56,720 nt of DNA from assembly GCF_000308795.1 (NCBI RefSeq), contig NZ_BAGK01000223.1:1-56720 (forward strand). Reading direction: 5' to 3'. The position numbers were made by a program, and so were the translations under genes. Shown one piece after another: positions 7,618-15,537 of this stretch. Within the stretch, counting starts at the first letter, position 1. The number at the start of each line of letters is the position of its first letter. Below the pieces are notes generated by a model. The model was given only the letters and a program-made list of their open reading frames with translations, was not told the DNA's origin and searched no databases. The DNA is from Nocardia thailandica NBRC 100428 (GTDB taxonomy: Bacteria > Actinomycetota > Actinomycetes > Mycobacteriales > Mycobacteriaceae).

Positions 7618-7648
7618 GGCCCCGCACCGCCGAGGACGGTGCGGGGCC
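7618..7648 (-). terminator. Hairpin terminator of gpm1
   Basis: Perfect 12-bp stem (7618-7629 with 7637-7648) and a 7-nt loop, 17 nt after the gpm1 stop. No T-run follows, as is common in high-GC actinobacteria. Confidence 0.65.
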
Positions 7649-7664
7649 GAGGCGGAGCGAACTG

Positions 7665-8402
7665 CTACTTGCCGCCCTGGTTGGCGACGGCGGCGGCGCC
7701 CGCGGCCGCGGCCTCGGGGTCGAGGTAGTCGGCGGCCTTGACCGGGCGCAGGTTCTCGTCGAGCTCGTAGCGCAGCGGGATGCCGGTGGGGATGTTCAGG
7801 CCGGCGATGTCGGCGTCGGAGATGCCGTCGAGGTGCTTGACCAGCGCGCGCAGCGAGTTGCCGTGCGCGGCGACCAGCACGGTCTTGCCCGAGCGCAGCT
7901 CGCCGGCGATGGTGTCCTCGAAGTAGGGCACGACGCGGGCGACGACGTCCTTCAGGCACTCCGTCTTCGGCACGTCGATGCCGGCGTACCGCGGGTCGCC
8001 TTCCTGGGTGTATTCGTTGTCGTCGGCGATGGGCGGCGGCGGGGTGTCGTAGCTACGGCGCCACAGCATGAACTGGTCCTGGCCGTACTTCTCGCGGACC
8101 TGTTCCTTGTTCTTGCCCTGCAGGTCGCCGTAGTGGCGCTCGTTGAGCCGCCAGTCGCGCACGACCGGGATCCAGTGCCGGTCGGCCGCGTCGAGCGCGT
8201 TGTTGGCGGTGCTGATCGCGCGGCGCAGCAGCGAGGTGTAGACGACGTCGGGTTCGATGCCGTGCTCGGCGAGCAGCTCACCCGCGCGCTTGCCCTCGGC
8301 GACGCCCTTGTCGGTCAGGTGCACGTCCACCCAGCCGGTGAACAGGTTGAGGGCATTCCATTCGCTCTCGCCGTGGCGCAGCAGCACGAGGGTGTACGTC
8401 AT
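7665..8402 (-). CDS. gpmA: 2,3-bisphosphoglycerate-dependent phosphoglycerate mutase
   Basis: 245-residue glycolytic enzyme that interconverts 3- and 2-phosphoglycerate. Phospho-acceptor His is in LLRHGESEWN (7-16), with NERHYGDLQGKNK (the general-acid Glu region) and the second catalytic His in VAAHGNSLRALVKHL. Length and motifs match dPGM (gpm1) exactly. ATG 8402. It has its own hairpin terminator. In M. tuberculosis this gene is directly upstream of senX3; here three genes separate them. Confidence 0.96.
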   Translation of the reverse strand: MTYTLVLLRHGESEWNALNLFTGWVDVHLTDKGVAEGKRAGELLAEHGIEPDVVYTSLLRRAISTANNALDAADRHWIPVVRDWRLNERHYGDLQGKNKEQVREKYGQDQFMLWRRSYDTPPPPIADDNEYTQEGDPRYAGIDVPKTECLKDVVARVVPYFEDTIAGELRSGKTVLVAAHGNSLRALVKHLDGISDADIAGLNIPTGIPLRYELDENLRPVKAADYLDPEAAAAGAAAVANQGGK

Positions 8403-8465
8403 GGGGTCATTCTGGCACGGGCGACCGGCGCGCCGGCCAGGGTGTCCGGGCGGGCGGTGGGGAGC

Positions 8466-8642
8466 CTAGGCCCACTCCACCTCGTCGAACCCGACGACGA
8501 GCCCGTGCGGGCCGCCGGATACCACGGCGTCGACGCGTAGCCGCGCCTGCTGCGGATCCACCTCCCGCACGACCGCGCACACCCCTCGGAACGGACCAGC
8601 TGGAATATGGACGACATCGCCCGGCACGTAGTCGGTGGTCAC
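8466..8642 (-). CDS. Free-standing KOW (NusG C-terminal-like) domain protein
   Basis: About 58 residues, start GTG 8642 (V/M-TTDYVPGDVV). Nearly the whole protein is one KOW domain: PGDVVHIPAGPFRGVCAVVREV, then DPQQARLRVDAVVSGG and VVGFDEVEWA, in the same order as the C-terminal domain of NusG (GDxVxVxxGPF..G.V.EVD...V.V..F.....V..F..VE). No NGN domain precedes it. The role is unknown; a NusG-CTD fold can bind NusE (S10) or Rho, so a transcription or translation adaptor is possible. There is no good ribosome site, so the start could be a few codons off. It lies between the ROK kinase and gpm1 on the same strand. Confidence 0.7.
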   Translation of the reverse strand: MTTDYVPGDVVHIPAGPFRGVCAVVREVDPQQARLRVDAVVSGGPHGLVVGFDEVEWA

Positions 8643-8752
8643 CTCGTCGAGGCTACGCCCGGCGCGCGCCGACGGCGGGTAACGCGCCGGGGCCCGATCC
8701 CCCGGCCGTCGGTCGGTTTCCGGGCGCGGCGCCCCGTGTACCGGCGCCCGGC

Positions 8753-9649
8753 TCAGCGTCCGGCTTCGACGGCGAGCACGCCCGCGCCGAGCAGGGTCGG
8801 TCCCTCCCACAGGTCCGAGAGTTCCACCCGCAGGTCGCGCACGAATCCGAGGCGCGCGTGCCGGGCGACCGCGGCACGCAGCGGTCCCCACAGGGCGGGC
8901 CCGGATCGCGCGAAGCCGCCGCCGATCACCACCCGGTCGATGTCGAGCAGGGCGGCGGCCGAGGAAACCGCCTGTCCCAGCGCGGTTCCGGCGCGGGCGA
9001 GCGCGACGAGCGCGACGGCGTCGCCCGCGCGGGCGGCGGCCGCGAGGTCCTGCCCGGTGCGCCCGTCCCAGCCGTGTTCCCGCGCCCAGCGGGCCGCGGA
9101 CATGCCGCTCGCGACGGCCTCGACGCAGCCGAATCCCCCACAGCCGCACGGGTCGTCCCGGCCGGGGACCACCAGGTGCCCGATGTGCCCGCCGTTGCCG
9201 GTGCGTCCCCGCAGGACGCGCCCGTCGGCGATGATCCCGCCGCCGACCCCGGACGACACCGTCATCGCCAATCCGTCTCGCGCGCCGCGCAATCCGCCGA
9301 GCCGGTGCTCGGCCAGCGCCAGCGCGGCGCCGTCGATGGCGAGTTCGATCGCGGCGCCGGGAAACAGCCCGGCGACCCGCGCGACGATCGGGAACCCGTC
9401 CCGCCACTCCGGCAGGTTCAACGGCCCGATGACCCCGTCGGGCACCGACACCGGCCCCGCCGCGCCGATCCCGACGGCCAGGACGGGCCTGCCGTCCGCG
9501 ACCGCGCGCAGCAGTTCCGCGCATCGTCCCCACGCGTCCGCGTCGGGCACGTCGACCTGCCGCACCCCGTGCAGCGCGTACCGCTCGTCGACGACGGCCG
9601 CGGCGAACTTGGACGCGCCGATGTCGAGCGCGACCCGGATCCCGCTCAC
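8753..9649 (-). CDS. ROK-family sugar kinase
   Basis: 298 residues. The ATP phosphate-1 motif DIGASKFAAAVVD is at the N-terminus, the substrate region VIGPLNLPEWRDGFP is typical of glucokinase-like ROK proteins, AIDGAALALAEHR carries the catalytic-type Asp, and the zinc motif GHIGH...CGCGGFGCVEA is complete. There is no N-terminal helix-turn-helix, so this is a kinase rather than a repressor of the NagC/Mlc type. GTG 9649 is chosen because the ATP motif starts at once; a longer frame to 9751 adds residues that overlap the YbjN-like gene. The sugar substrate cannot be read from sequence. Confidence 0.85.
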   Translation of the reverse strand: MSGIRVALDIGASKFAAAVVDERYALHGVRQVDVPDADAWGRCAELLRAVADGRPVLAVGIGAAGPVSVPDGVIGPLNLPEWRDGFPIVARVAGLFPGAAIELAIDGAALALAEHRLGGLRGARDGLAMTVSSGVGGGIIADGRVLRGRTGNGGHIGHLVVPGRDDPCGCGGFGCVEAVASGMSAARWAREHGWDGRTGQDLAAAARAGDAVALVALARAGTALGQAVSSAAALLDIDRVVIGGGFARSGPALWGPLRAAVARHARLGFVRDLRVELSDLWEGPTLLGAGVLAVEAGR

Positions 9650-9666
9650 GATGCCCCCGTCGCCGG

Positions 9667-10170
9667 TCAGGACCGCTCGGCGTCGTCGATCAGGTGCTCG
9701 AAGGCGCGCAAATTCTTCAGCGACTCGCCCCGCGACACCCGCCACTTCCATTCCTTGCGGATGGATTCCGCGAAGCCGAGTTCGAGCAGGACGTTGAAGT
9801 CGTTGTCGACCGCCTCGAGCACCTGGCCGAAGAGGCGGTCGAGTTCGTCAGGGGTGACCGAGTCGGTGGAGAAGCGGCCGACGAGGTAGATGTCGCCGAC
9901 GTTGTCGAGGGTGTAGGCCACCCCGTAGAGGCGGCGGTTGCGGCGCAGCAGGTACTTGTAGACGCCCTCGAAGTTCTCGTCGGGCTTGCGGCAGACGAAC
10001 GACTCCACCCGCATGCCGTGCTTGCCCAGGGTCAGCATGACGGTCGTCTTCAGCTTGCGTTCGCCGGGGAGCACCACGACGAACACCTCGGCGGCGGGAC
10101 GGGTGAATTCGATCTCGCGATCGGTCAGGGTCGACTCGATCACCTCGCCGAGCCGGGCGGACTCGCTCAC
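9667..10170 (-). CDS. YbjN-like protein (Rv0487 family)
   Basis: 167-residue cytosolic protein with the YbjN/type III secretion chaperone-like fold typical of this gene next to mshA. Visible segments are EFTRPAAEVFVVVLPGERKLKTTV, FVCRKPDENFEGVYKYLLRRN and GDIYLVGRFSTDSVTPDELDRLFGQ. GTG 10170 has an AGGAG site and overlaps the mshA stop by 4 nt (GTGA), so it is cotranscribed and probably translationally coupled. Function unknown; conserved linkage to mshA hints at a role tied to mycothiol or glycosyltransfer. Confidence 0.88.
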   Translation of the reverse strand: MSESARLGEVIESTLTDREIEFTRPAAEVFVVVLPGERKLKTTVMLTLGKHGMRVESFVCRKPDENFEGVYKYLLRRNRRLYGVAYTLDNVGDIYLVGRFSTDSVTPDELDRLFGQVLEAVDNDFNVLLELGFAESIRKEWKWRVSRGESLKNLRAFEHLIDDAERS

Positions 10171-11513
10171 CTGCGCACTCCTGTCCGGCGCCGCCACAGC
10201 GCCCGTGATCTGGCCTGACCCGCCTCGCCGGTGAGGGCGACCGGGCCGGGGCCGGTCCGGAATCCGGCCATGGCGGCAGAGTAGCTGCCGAGCAGGCCCT
10301 CGGCGGTGTGCGCCCAGGAGAAGCGGCTCGCGTGCTCGACCGCGGCGGCGCCCATGGCGGTCAGCCGGGCGGGGTCGCCGAGCAGGGTGCCGAGCGCGTC
10401 GGCCCAGTCGCCGGTGCGGTGCCCGGCGACGAGCATGCCGGATTCGCCGTCGCGGACCGCGGTGCCGAGGCCGCCGACGTCGGCGGCCAGCACCGGGGTG
10501 CCCGCGGCCTGGGCCTCGATGGCGACCAGGCCGAAGGACTCGTTGTAGCTGGGCACGGCGACCAGGTCGGCGGCCCGGTAGACCTGCACGAGCCGGTCCG
10601 GCGGCTGCGGCGGAAGGAAGGTGACCCGGTCGCTGATCCCCAGCTCGGCGGCGAGGTCGATGAGCGCGTCCGGCCGGGCCAGCCCGGTGCCGGACGGCCC
10701 GCCGACGATCAGCACCCGCAGCGGGACGTCGGGGCGGCGGGACAGGAGTTCGGCCGCGGCGCGCACGAGCACGTCCGGCGCCTTGAGCGGCTGGATCCGC
10801 CCGACGAACGCGACGACCTGTTCGTCGGCGCGCAGGCCGAGCAGCGCGCGGGCGGCGCGCTTGTCGCCGGGGCGGTAGCGGGTGAGGTCGGCGCCGGGCG
10901 GGACGACGTCGATGCGTTCGGGGTCGGCGCCGTAACGCTCCCACAGCTCGCGCGCCTCGTCGCCGGTGTTGGCCACCAGCCGGTCGGCCTCGGCGATGAC
11001 CTGCTTCTCGCCGATCATCCGGGTCTCCGGCTCGGGGGTGTCGCCCTCGGCGAGCGCGGCGTTCTTCACCGCGGCCAGCGTGTGCGCGGTGAAGACCAGC
11101 GGCACCCGCCAGCGGTCGCGGGCCAGCCAGCCGACCTGGCCGGAGAGCCAGTAGTGGGAGTGGACGAGGTCGTAGTGGCCGGGCAGGTGCCTGGCCTCCT
11201 GCCGGAGCACCTCGGCGGTGAACGGGCACAGCTGGGTGGGCAGGTCGTGTTTGTCCAGCCCCTCGAACGGCCCGGCGACGACGTGGCGCACCAGCACGCC
11301 GGGCGCGGCCTCGGCGACGGGCGGCAGGTCGGAGGAGGTCGCGCGGGTGAAGATCTCGACTTCGGTGCCGCGGCGGGCCAGCTCGAGCGCGGTCTGCAGC
11401 ACGTAGACGTTCATGCCGCCCGCGTCGCCGGTGCCGGGCTGCGCCAGGGGTGAGGTGTGCACCGACACCACCGCGATACGGCGTGGCCGAGGGTCCGATC
11501 TGCGCTCACTCAC
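10167..11513 (-). CDS. mshA: D-inositol-3-phosphate glycosyltransferase MshA (mycothiol synthesis)
   Basis: About 448 residues, GT4 (GT-B) glycosyltransferase that transfers GlcNAc from UDP-GlcNAc to 1L-myo-inositol-1-phosphate, the first step of mycothiol synthesis. Diagnostic segments are VVSVHTSPLAQPGTGDAGGM at the N-terminus (inositol-phosphate side), VAFVGRIQPLKAPDVL, and the E-x7-E nucleotide-sugar motif in PSYNESFGLVAIEAQAAG. GTG 11513 is chosen; the frame extends to 11579, but the upstream part covers a 22-bp palindrome and looks like promoter. It is the first gene of a two-gene operon with the YbjN-like gene. Confidence 0.95.
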   Translation of the reverse strand: MSERRSDPRPRRIAVVSVHTSPLAQPGTGDAGGMNVYVLQTALELARRGTEVEIFTRATSSDLPPVAEAAPGVLVRHVVAGPFEGLDKHDLPTQLCPFTAEVLRQEARHLPGHYDLVHSHYWLSGQVGWLARDRWRVPLVFTAHTLAAVKNAALAEGDTPEPETRMIGEKQVIAEADRLVANTGDEARELWERYGADPERIDVVPPGADLTRYRPGDKRAARALLGLRADEQVVAFVGRIQPLKAPDVLVRAAAELLSRRPDVPLRVLIVGGPSGTGLARPDALIDLAAELGISDRVTFLPPQPPDRLVQVYRAADLVAVPSYNESFGLVAIEAQAAGTPVLAADVGGLGTAVRDGESGMLVAGHRTGDWADALGTLLGDPARLTAMGAAAVEHASRFSWAHTAEGLLGSYSAAMAGFRTGPGPVALTGEAGQARSRALWRRRTGVRR

Positions 11514-11561
11514 ACCTACCAGTGTGCACTCCGGCGCCGGACCGCCGTCGCGGCTACCGGC

Positions 11562-11583
11562 CGCAGTGACGGCCGTCACTGCG
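11562..11583. promoter_or_regulatory. Perfect 22-bp palindrome between mycolyltransferase gene and mshA
   Basis: The sequence 11562-11583 is fully self-complementary about 11572/11573 (half-site CGCAGTGACGG). It lies 9 nt after the mycolyltransferase stop and about 50 nt upstream of the mshA start. Lack of a loop favours an operator for a dimeric regulator of mshA over a terminator, but it could serve both. Confidence 0.55.
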
Positions 11584-11592
11584 TCGGGCCGG

Positions 11593-12594
11593 TCACCGGT
11601 TCAGTGCTTCCTCGAGCACCAGCCAGGACTTGTGCAGGTCGTCCTGCCAGTAGCCCCAGGAGTGCGTGCCGGTCGGGCGGAGCTCGACGGTGGCCGGGAT
11701 GTCGAGCGAGGCGAGCCGGTCACGCAGCTGGATGGTGCAGATGTTGGTGACCGCCTCGAGGAACGCGCCGAACATCAGCTGATAGGTCAGCTGGAGCGGG
11801 TCGCCCTGGGCGACGATCGAGTCGTGCGGGCCGGGCACGCCCGACCCCGAGGACATGTACACCGCCGTGCCGCGCAGCGCCTCGGCGTGCAGATAGGGGT
11901 CGTTGGCCTTCCAGGCCGGGTCCGACGGCGGGCCCCACATGTTGGCGACGTTGCCGAGCCGCGAGCCGACCACGGCGCTCACGATCGCCTGGCCGCGCGG
12001 GTCGGAGGTCTGCACGCAGCCGCTGTAGGAGCCGATGGCCTTGTACAGGCCCGGCGCGTCGAGGGCGAGCTGGAAGACCGCGGTGCCCGCCATGGACAGC
12101 CCCGCGATGGCGTTGGCGCCGCTGCCGTGGAAGGTGCGGTCGACCAGGGGCGGCAGTTCCTTGGTGAGGAAGGTGCTCCAGCGCAGGCGGCCGAGCACCG
12201 GGTCGTCGGCGCGCCAGTCGGTGAAGTAGCTGCCCGCGCCGCCGAACGGGATCACCACGTTGACCTGCTTGTCGCGGAAGAACTCGACCACGTCGGTGCG
12301 GTCGAGCCAGTTGCCGTCGGCGCCGCCGCCGACGCCGTTGAGCAGGTAGAGGGTGGGGGCGGGCCGGTCGCGGTCGGGCGCCCGCAGCACCCGGACCTGG
12401 GTGACCTTCTGCATGGCCGCGGAGTACACGGCCACGTCGGTCATCCGGTCGGCGACGTCGTGCATCTCGTCGATGCGCGGGCCGGGCGCCGGCTCGGCGG
12501 CGGCGGGCCCCACCGGCGCCAGCAGGCCGGTCACCCCGGCGAGCAGCGCCATCGTTGTCACAGCGAGGCGTTCGGAAAACCGCGCAGTGAACAC
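11593..12594 (-). CDS. Antigen 85-type mycolyltransferase / secreted esterase
   Basis: 333 residues with a Sec signal peptide (MFTARFSERLAVTTMALLAG..., cleavage near AAA-EP, residue 33). The alpha/beta-hydrolase core has the nucleophile elbow AGLSMAG (S167), LYLLNGVGGGADGNWLDRTDV and the late His in GTHSWGYWQDDL, which together identify the Ag85/corynomycolyltransferase family that moves mycoloyl groups between trehalose monomycolate and cell-wall arabinan. GTG 12594 follows a GGGAGG site with 5 nt spacing. It stands alone; a palindrome follows at 11562-11583. It acts outside the membrane in the mycolate cell envelope. Confidence 0.9.
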   Translation of the reverse strand: MFTARFSERLAVTTMALLAGVTGLLAPVGPAAAEPAPGPRIDEMHDVADRMTDVAVYSAAMQKVTQVRVLRAPDRDRPAPTLYLLNGVGGGADGNWLDRTDVVEFFRDKQVNVVIPFGGAGSYFTDWRADDPVLGRLRWSTFLTKELPPLVDRTFHGSGANAIAGLSMAGTAVFQLALDAPGLYKAIGSYSGCVQTSDPRGQAIVSAVVGSRLGNVANMWGPPSDPAWKANDPYLHAEALRGTAVYMSSGSGVPGPHDSIVAQGDPLQLTYQLMFGAFLEAVTNICTIQLRDRLASLDIPATVELRPTGTHSWGYWQDDLHKSWLVLEEALNR

Positions 12595-12954
12595 CGAAAC
12601 CTCCCAACCCGGCGCCCCCGTCCGCGGGACACCGCAATGGCAGCCAGTGAACGGCATGAGAACGTGCCCGCGCAGCCATTCCCGCGAATGTTGTGAGCAA
12701 TACCATAAAGAGGTTTGAAAGATTGTGCCGCGCCGCGAAACACGGCACACAGACCATAACCGACGGGCCGGTTTCGCACTCTCTGTACAGATCACAACCC
12801 GGCAACGGCCCCGTTGGTAGTCCGCGACAAACCCGGCATCAGCGCAGCTCATCGCGCCATCCACGCGCCTACGCTGCCGATCACAAAACCATCTATGGCC
12901 GTGCCCTTTTCGAAGAACCGCGGCCCGTCCCGGCCCAGCAGTGCGGAGGCACAA
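12595..12954. promoter_or_regulatory. 360-nt intergenic control region, relatively AT-rich centre
   Basis: Gap between the mycolyltransferase gene and the leader ORF of the efflux gene. Around 12680-12800 the base composition drops below the GC level of its surroundings. TGTGCCG (12724-12730) and CGGCACA (12743-12749) form a 7-bp inverted repeat with a 12-nt spacer, a possible repressor site. No convincing coding frame was seen here; promoters for both divergent genes must lie in it. Confidence 0.45.
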
Positions 12955-13071
12955 ATGTCCGAATTCGCCCTCGCGGGAACACGGTGCCGGGCGAAGTGGA
13001 AAAACGACCAGCCGGATTATTCGCCGCCGGGACCGCGATATCGCCCCGGACGGCCGGGGGTCCGCGCGTGA
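12955..13071 (+). CDS. 38-codon leader ORF overlapping the efflux gene start
   Basis: ATG 12955 is preceded by an optimal GGAGG site (12945-12949) with 5-nt spacing, one of the best in the window. The 38-residue product begins MSEFALAGTRCRAKWKN and ends in a Pro/Arg/Gly-rich tail (SPPGPRYRPGRPGVRA). Its TGA (13069-13071) overlaps the GTG (13068-13070) of the MFS gene as GTGA. This is the layout of a translationally coupled leader peptide; the Pro-rich tail could slow ribosomes. No homologue was recognised and it may not make a stable protein. Confidence 0.55.
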   Translation: MSEFALAGTRCRAKWKNDQPDYSPPGPRYRPGRPGVRA

Positions 13072-14519
13072 CCGGCACGGAGGCCGCGCGCCGGCCGGGA
13101 GACGCTGCCGCGCAATCCGATTCGGGCCCGCTCGTCGCCGGGGCGCCCCTGGTGTCCTGGGTCGCCTTCGGCGGCTGCCTGCTCGCGGTCTTCATGCAGA
13201 TGATCGACGTGACCATCGTCAACACCGCGCTGCCCGCGATCACCGCCGACCTGCGCGCGACACCCGCCCAGCAGCTGCTCGTGGTCACCGCCTATTCGGT
13301 GGCGTTCGCGGTCACCCTGCTGCCCGCGGCCCGGCTGGGCGAGCGGGCCGGACGGCGGGCGATGTTCCTCGCCTCGGTGCTCGGCTTCACCGCGGCCTCG
13401 GTGTGGTGCGGGATGTCGGCGACGGCGACCGAGCTCGTCGTCGCCCGCGTCGCGCAGGGCGCGGCGGGCGCGGGCATGGCGGCGCAGACCATCGCCATCC
13501 TCGGGCTCCTCTTCCCGCACGCGCTGCACACCGCGGTCTTCGCGGTCTACGGCGCGACCGCGGGCCTGGCGGGCATGCTCGGGCCGATCCTGGGCGGGGC
13601 GCTGGTGAGCGCGAACATCGCCGGGTCGCACTGGCACGCGGTGTTCCTGATCAACCTGCCGCTCGGGCTGTTCGCCTCCGCGGTCGCCTGGCGGTATCTG
13701 CACGTCGAGAAGTCCACCCGGCGACCCGGTTTCGACCCCGTCGGCACGGTCCTGTCGGTGACGGGCCTGCTGCTCGCGCTGTCGGCGCTGGCGTGGATCC
13801 AGGAGGCGGGCTGGCGGATCGGCGCCGTCGCGCTCGGCGGCGCGGGGCTGGCGATCGGCGCGGTCTTCGTCGGCCATCAGCTGCGCTCGGCCCGCCGGGG
13901 CGGGGCGCCGCTCGTGCGGCCGGAACTGTTCGGCGATCGCGGCTTCGCCGTCGGATCGGTGCTGGTCACCCTGTTCTTCGGGCTGTTCGCCGCGTTCGTG
14001 TTCGCGGCCTCGATCATCCTGCAGGACATCGTCGGTTTCTCGCCACTGCGCACCGGGCTCACCATGACACCGTTCGCGCTCGGCGCGGGCGCGGGGGCGC
14101 TGGCGTCGCTGTTCCTGGTGCGCCGCTTCGGGGTTCGCGTGCCCGCGCTGGCACTGTGCTGGTTCGGCTTCTGCCTCTTCGTCGCGGCGGGCTACCTGTG
14201 GTGGACCGGCGGGACCGTCGACCTGCGGGTCGCGGTCGCGCCGATCTTCGTGTGCGGCCTCGGCGTCGGGGTCTTCGGGGTGCAGATCCAGCCCCTCATG
14301 CTGGCCGGGCTCGACCAGGACCGGATGGGCGAGGCGTCGGGCCTGCTGCCGACCATCGAGCAGATCGGCAACGGCCTCGGCCTCGCCCTGCTCAGCGCGC
14401 TGTTCTTCCGGTCGCACACGCTGGGCGGCGCGATCGTGATGTTCTGTGCGATCGGGGTGACCGCGCTGGTCACCGGGGTCGTCGCGCTGGCGCTGCCCGC
14501 CCCCGCGACGGAGGAGTGA
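13068..14519 (+). CDS. MFS multidrug efflux transporter, DHA2 (EmrB/QacA) type
   Basis: 483 residues with about 14 membrane segments. Typical DHA2 signatures are QMIDVTIVNTALPAITADL in TM1 (motif D1), RLGERAGRRAMFLAS (motif A), and GPILGGALV...WHAVFLINLPLG (motif C and the following W-R-x-F-x-x-N-x-P region). It probably exports drugs or hydrophobic compounds by proton antiport. GTG 13068 fits the start of the hydrophilic N-terminus; the same frame is open to 12693, but the long upstream part is low in coding character. The 38-codon leader ends inside its start, so expression may depend on translation of the leader. Confidence 0.88.
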   Translation: MTGTEAARRPGDAAAQSDSGPLVAGAPLVSWVAFGGCLLAVFMQMIDVTIVNTALPAITADLRATPAQQLLVVTAYSVAFAVTLLPAARLGERAGRRAMFLASVLGFTAASVWCGMSATATELVVARVAQGAAGAGMAAQTIAILGLLFPHALHTAVFAVYGATAGLAGMLGPILGGALVSANIAGSHWHAVFLINLPLGLFASAVAWRYLHVEKSTRRPGFDPVGTVLSVTGLLLALSALAWIQEAGWRIGAVALGGAGLAIGAVFVGHQLRSARRGGAPLVRPELFGDRGFAVGSVLVTLFFGLFAAFVFAASIILQDIVGFSPLRTGLTMTPFALGAGAGALASLFLVRRFGVRVPALALCWFGFCLFVAAGYLWWTGGTVDLRVAVAPIFVCGLGVGVFGVQIQPLMLAGLDQDRMGEASGLLPTIEQIGNGLGLALLSALFFRSHTLGGAIVMFCAIGVTALVTGVVALALPAPATEE

Positions 14520-14542
14520 GCGGTACCACAGCACGGGCCCTT

Positions 14543-14560
14543 CGGCGGCGGCCGCCGCCG
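14543..14560. terminator. 18-bp self-complementary GC block after the efflux gene
   Basis: Nine bases of CGGCGGCGG followed by their complement, 24 nt after the MFS stop. It may act as a weak terminator. A TATAGC hexamer follows at about 14563-14568 and could be the -10 of the carbonic anhydrase promoter. Confidence 0.35.
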
Positions 14561-14727
14561 GGTATAGCGTGAGCCCGTGGGCGCAGGTCCGAATTCCGTT
14601 GCCGGGCAATGGGATCAACCGGACACAGCGCCCATACGGCGCGTGAGCGACCGTGTCCTACCGTTCCCGAGCCACCTGCGCGGGCAGTGTCGGCGCACCG
14701 TGACTCGGCGCAAGCAGGAGTCACCGC

Positions 14728-15531
14728 ATGACCGTCCCCGTCCTCAGCCGCCGCTCGCTCGGCCTGGCCACCCTCGGCCTGTTCGCCGCCGCCTGCGGCA
14801 CGAGCAGCACCAACGCCGCCCTCGCCCCGCCGCCGCAGGCGGGCGCGCACTGGGGATACGACGGCGAGGACGGACCCGACCACTGGGCCGACCTCGACCA
14901 CGACTACTCGCTGTGCGGCACCGGCCACGTCCAGTCCCCCATCGACCTGCCCGCGGCGGCGCACGGCGCGGGCCAGGACATCGTCATCGACTACGCCGAA
15001 CCGCTCGCGGCGGCGAAGATCACCCACAACGGCCACACCCTGCAGATCGCCGCCCCCGCGGGCAACGCCAACCGGATCGTGGTGGGCGGCAGGGTCTACG
15101 ACCTGCAGCAGTTCCACTTCCACACCCCGAGCGAGCACACGCTCGACGGCGCGACGACCAGCATGGAACTACACCTGGTGCACCGCAACGCGCAGGGCAG
15201 GCTGGCCGTCCTCGCCGTGCTGCTCGCCGAGACCGACCAGCACTCGCCCTACCGGCGGATCCTGTTCGGCGGCCCCGCCGAGGCGGGCGGGACCAAGACC
15301 GTCGCCGGGCCGGTCGACCTGAACAGCTTCCTGCCCACCGACTTCGGCCAGTACCAGTACACCGGCTCCCTGACCACGCCACCGTGCAGCGAGGGCGTGG
15401 CGTGGACGGTGCTGCGCACCCGCATGCCGGTCGGCGCCGACGAGGCCGCCTACTTCCGCGCGCTGTTCCCGCACAACTCCCGCCCGGTCCACCCGGTCAA
15501 CGGGCGGGCGATCGTGCCGACCGAGCACTGA
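14728..15531 (+). CDS. Alpha-class carbonic anhydrase lipoprotein
   Basis: 267 residues. The N-terminus has a twin-arginine stretch (SRRSLGLATLG) and a lipobox FAAAC (lipidated C23), so the enzyme is exported and membrane-anchored. The catalytic domain has the zinc ligands in LQQFHFHTPSEH and MELHLVH, the substrate motif LTTPPCSEGVAW, and a Cys pair (LCGTG, PPCSEG) for the usual disulfide. It hydrates CO2 outside the membrane. ATG 14728 follows an AGGAG site at 8 nt. It is convergent with the alpha/beta hydrolase, 6 nt away. Confidence 0.93.
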   Translation: MTVPVLSRRSLGLATLGLFAAACGTSSTNAALAPPPQAGAHWGYDGEDGPDHWADLDHDYSLCGTGHVQSPIDLPAAAHGAGQDIVIDYAEPLAAAKITHNGHTLQIAAPAGNANRIVVGGRVYDLQQFHFHTPSEHTLDGATTSMELHLVHRNAQGRLAVLAVLLAETDQHSPYRRILFGGPAEAGGTKTVAGPVDLNSFLPTDFGQYQYTGSLTTPPCSEGVAWTVLRTRMPVGADEAAYFRALFPHNSRPVHPVNGRAIVPTEH

Positions 15532-15537
15532 GCCCGC

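Noticed and set aside
13017..14618. 533-codon open frame on the - strand over the efflux transporter
   Set aside because: Its product is a charged low-complexity string without any recognisable domain; the + frame is a clear 14-helix MFS protein.
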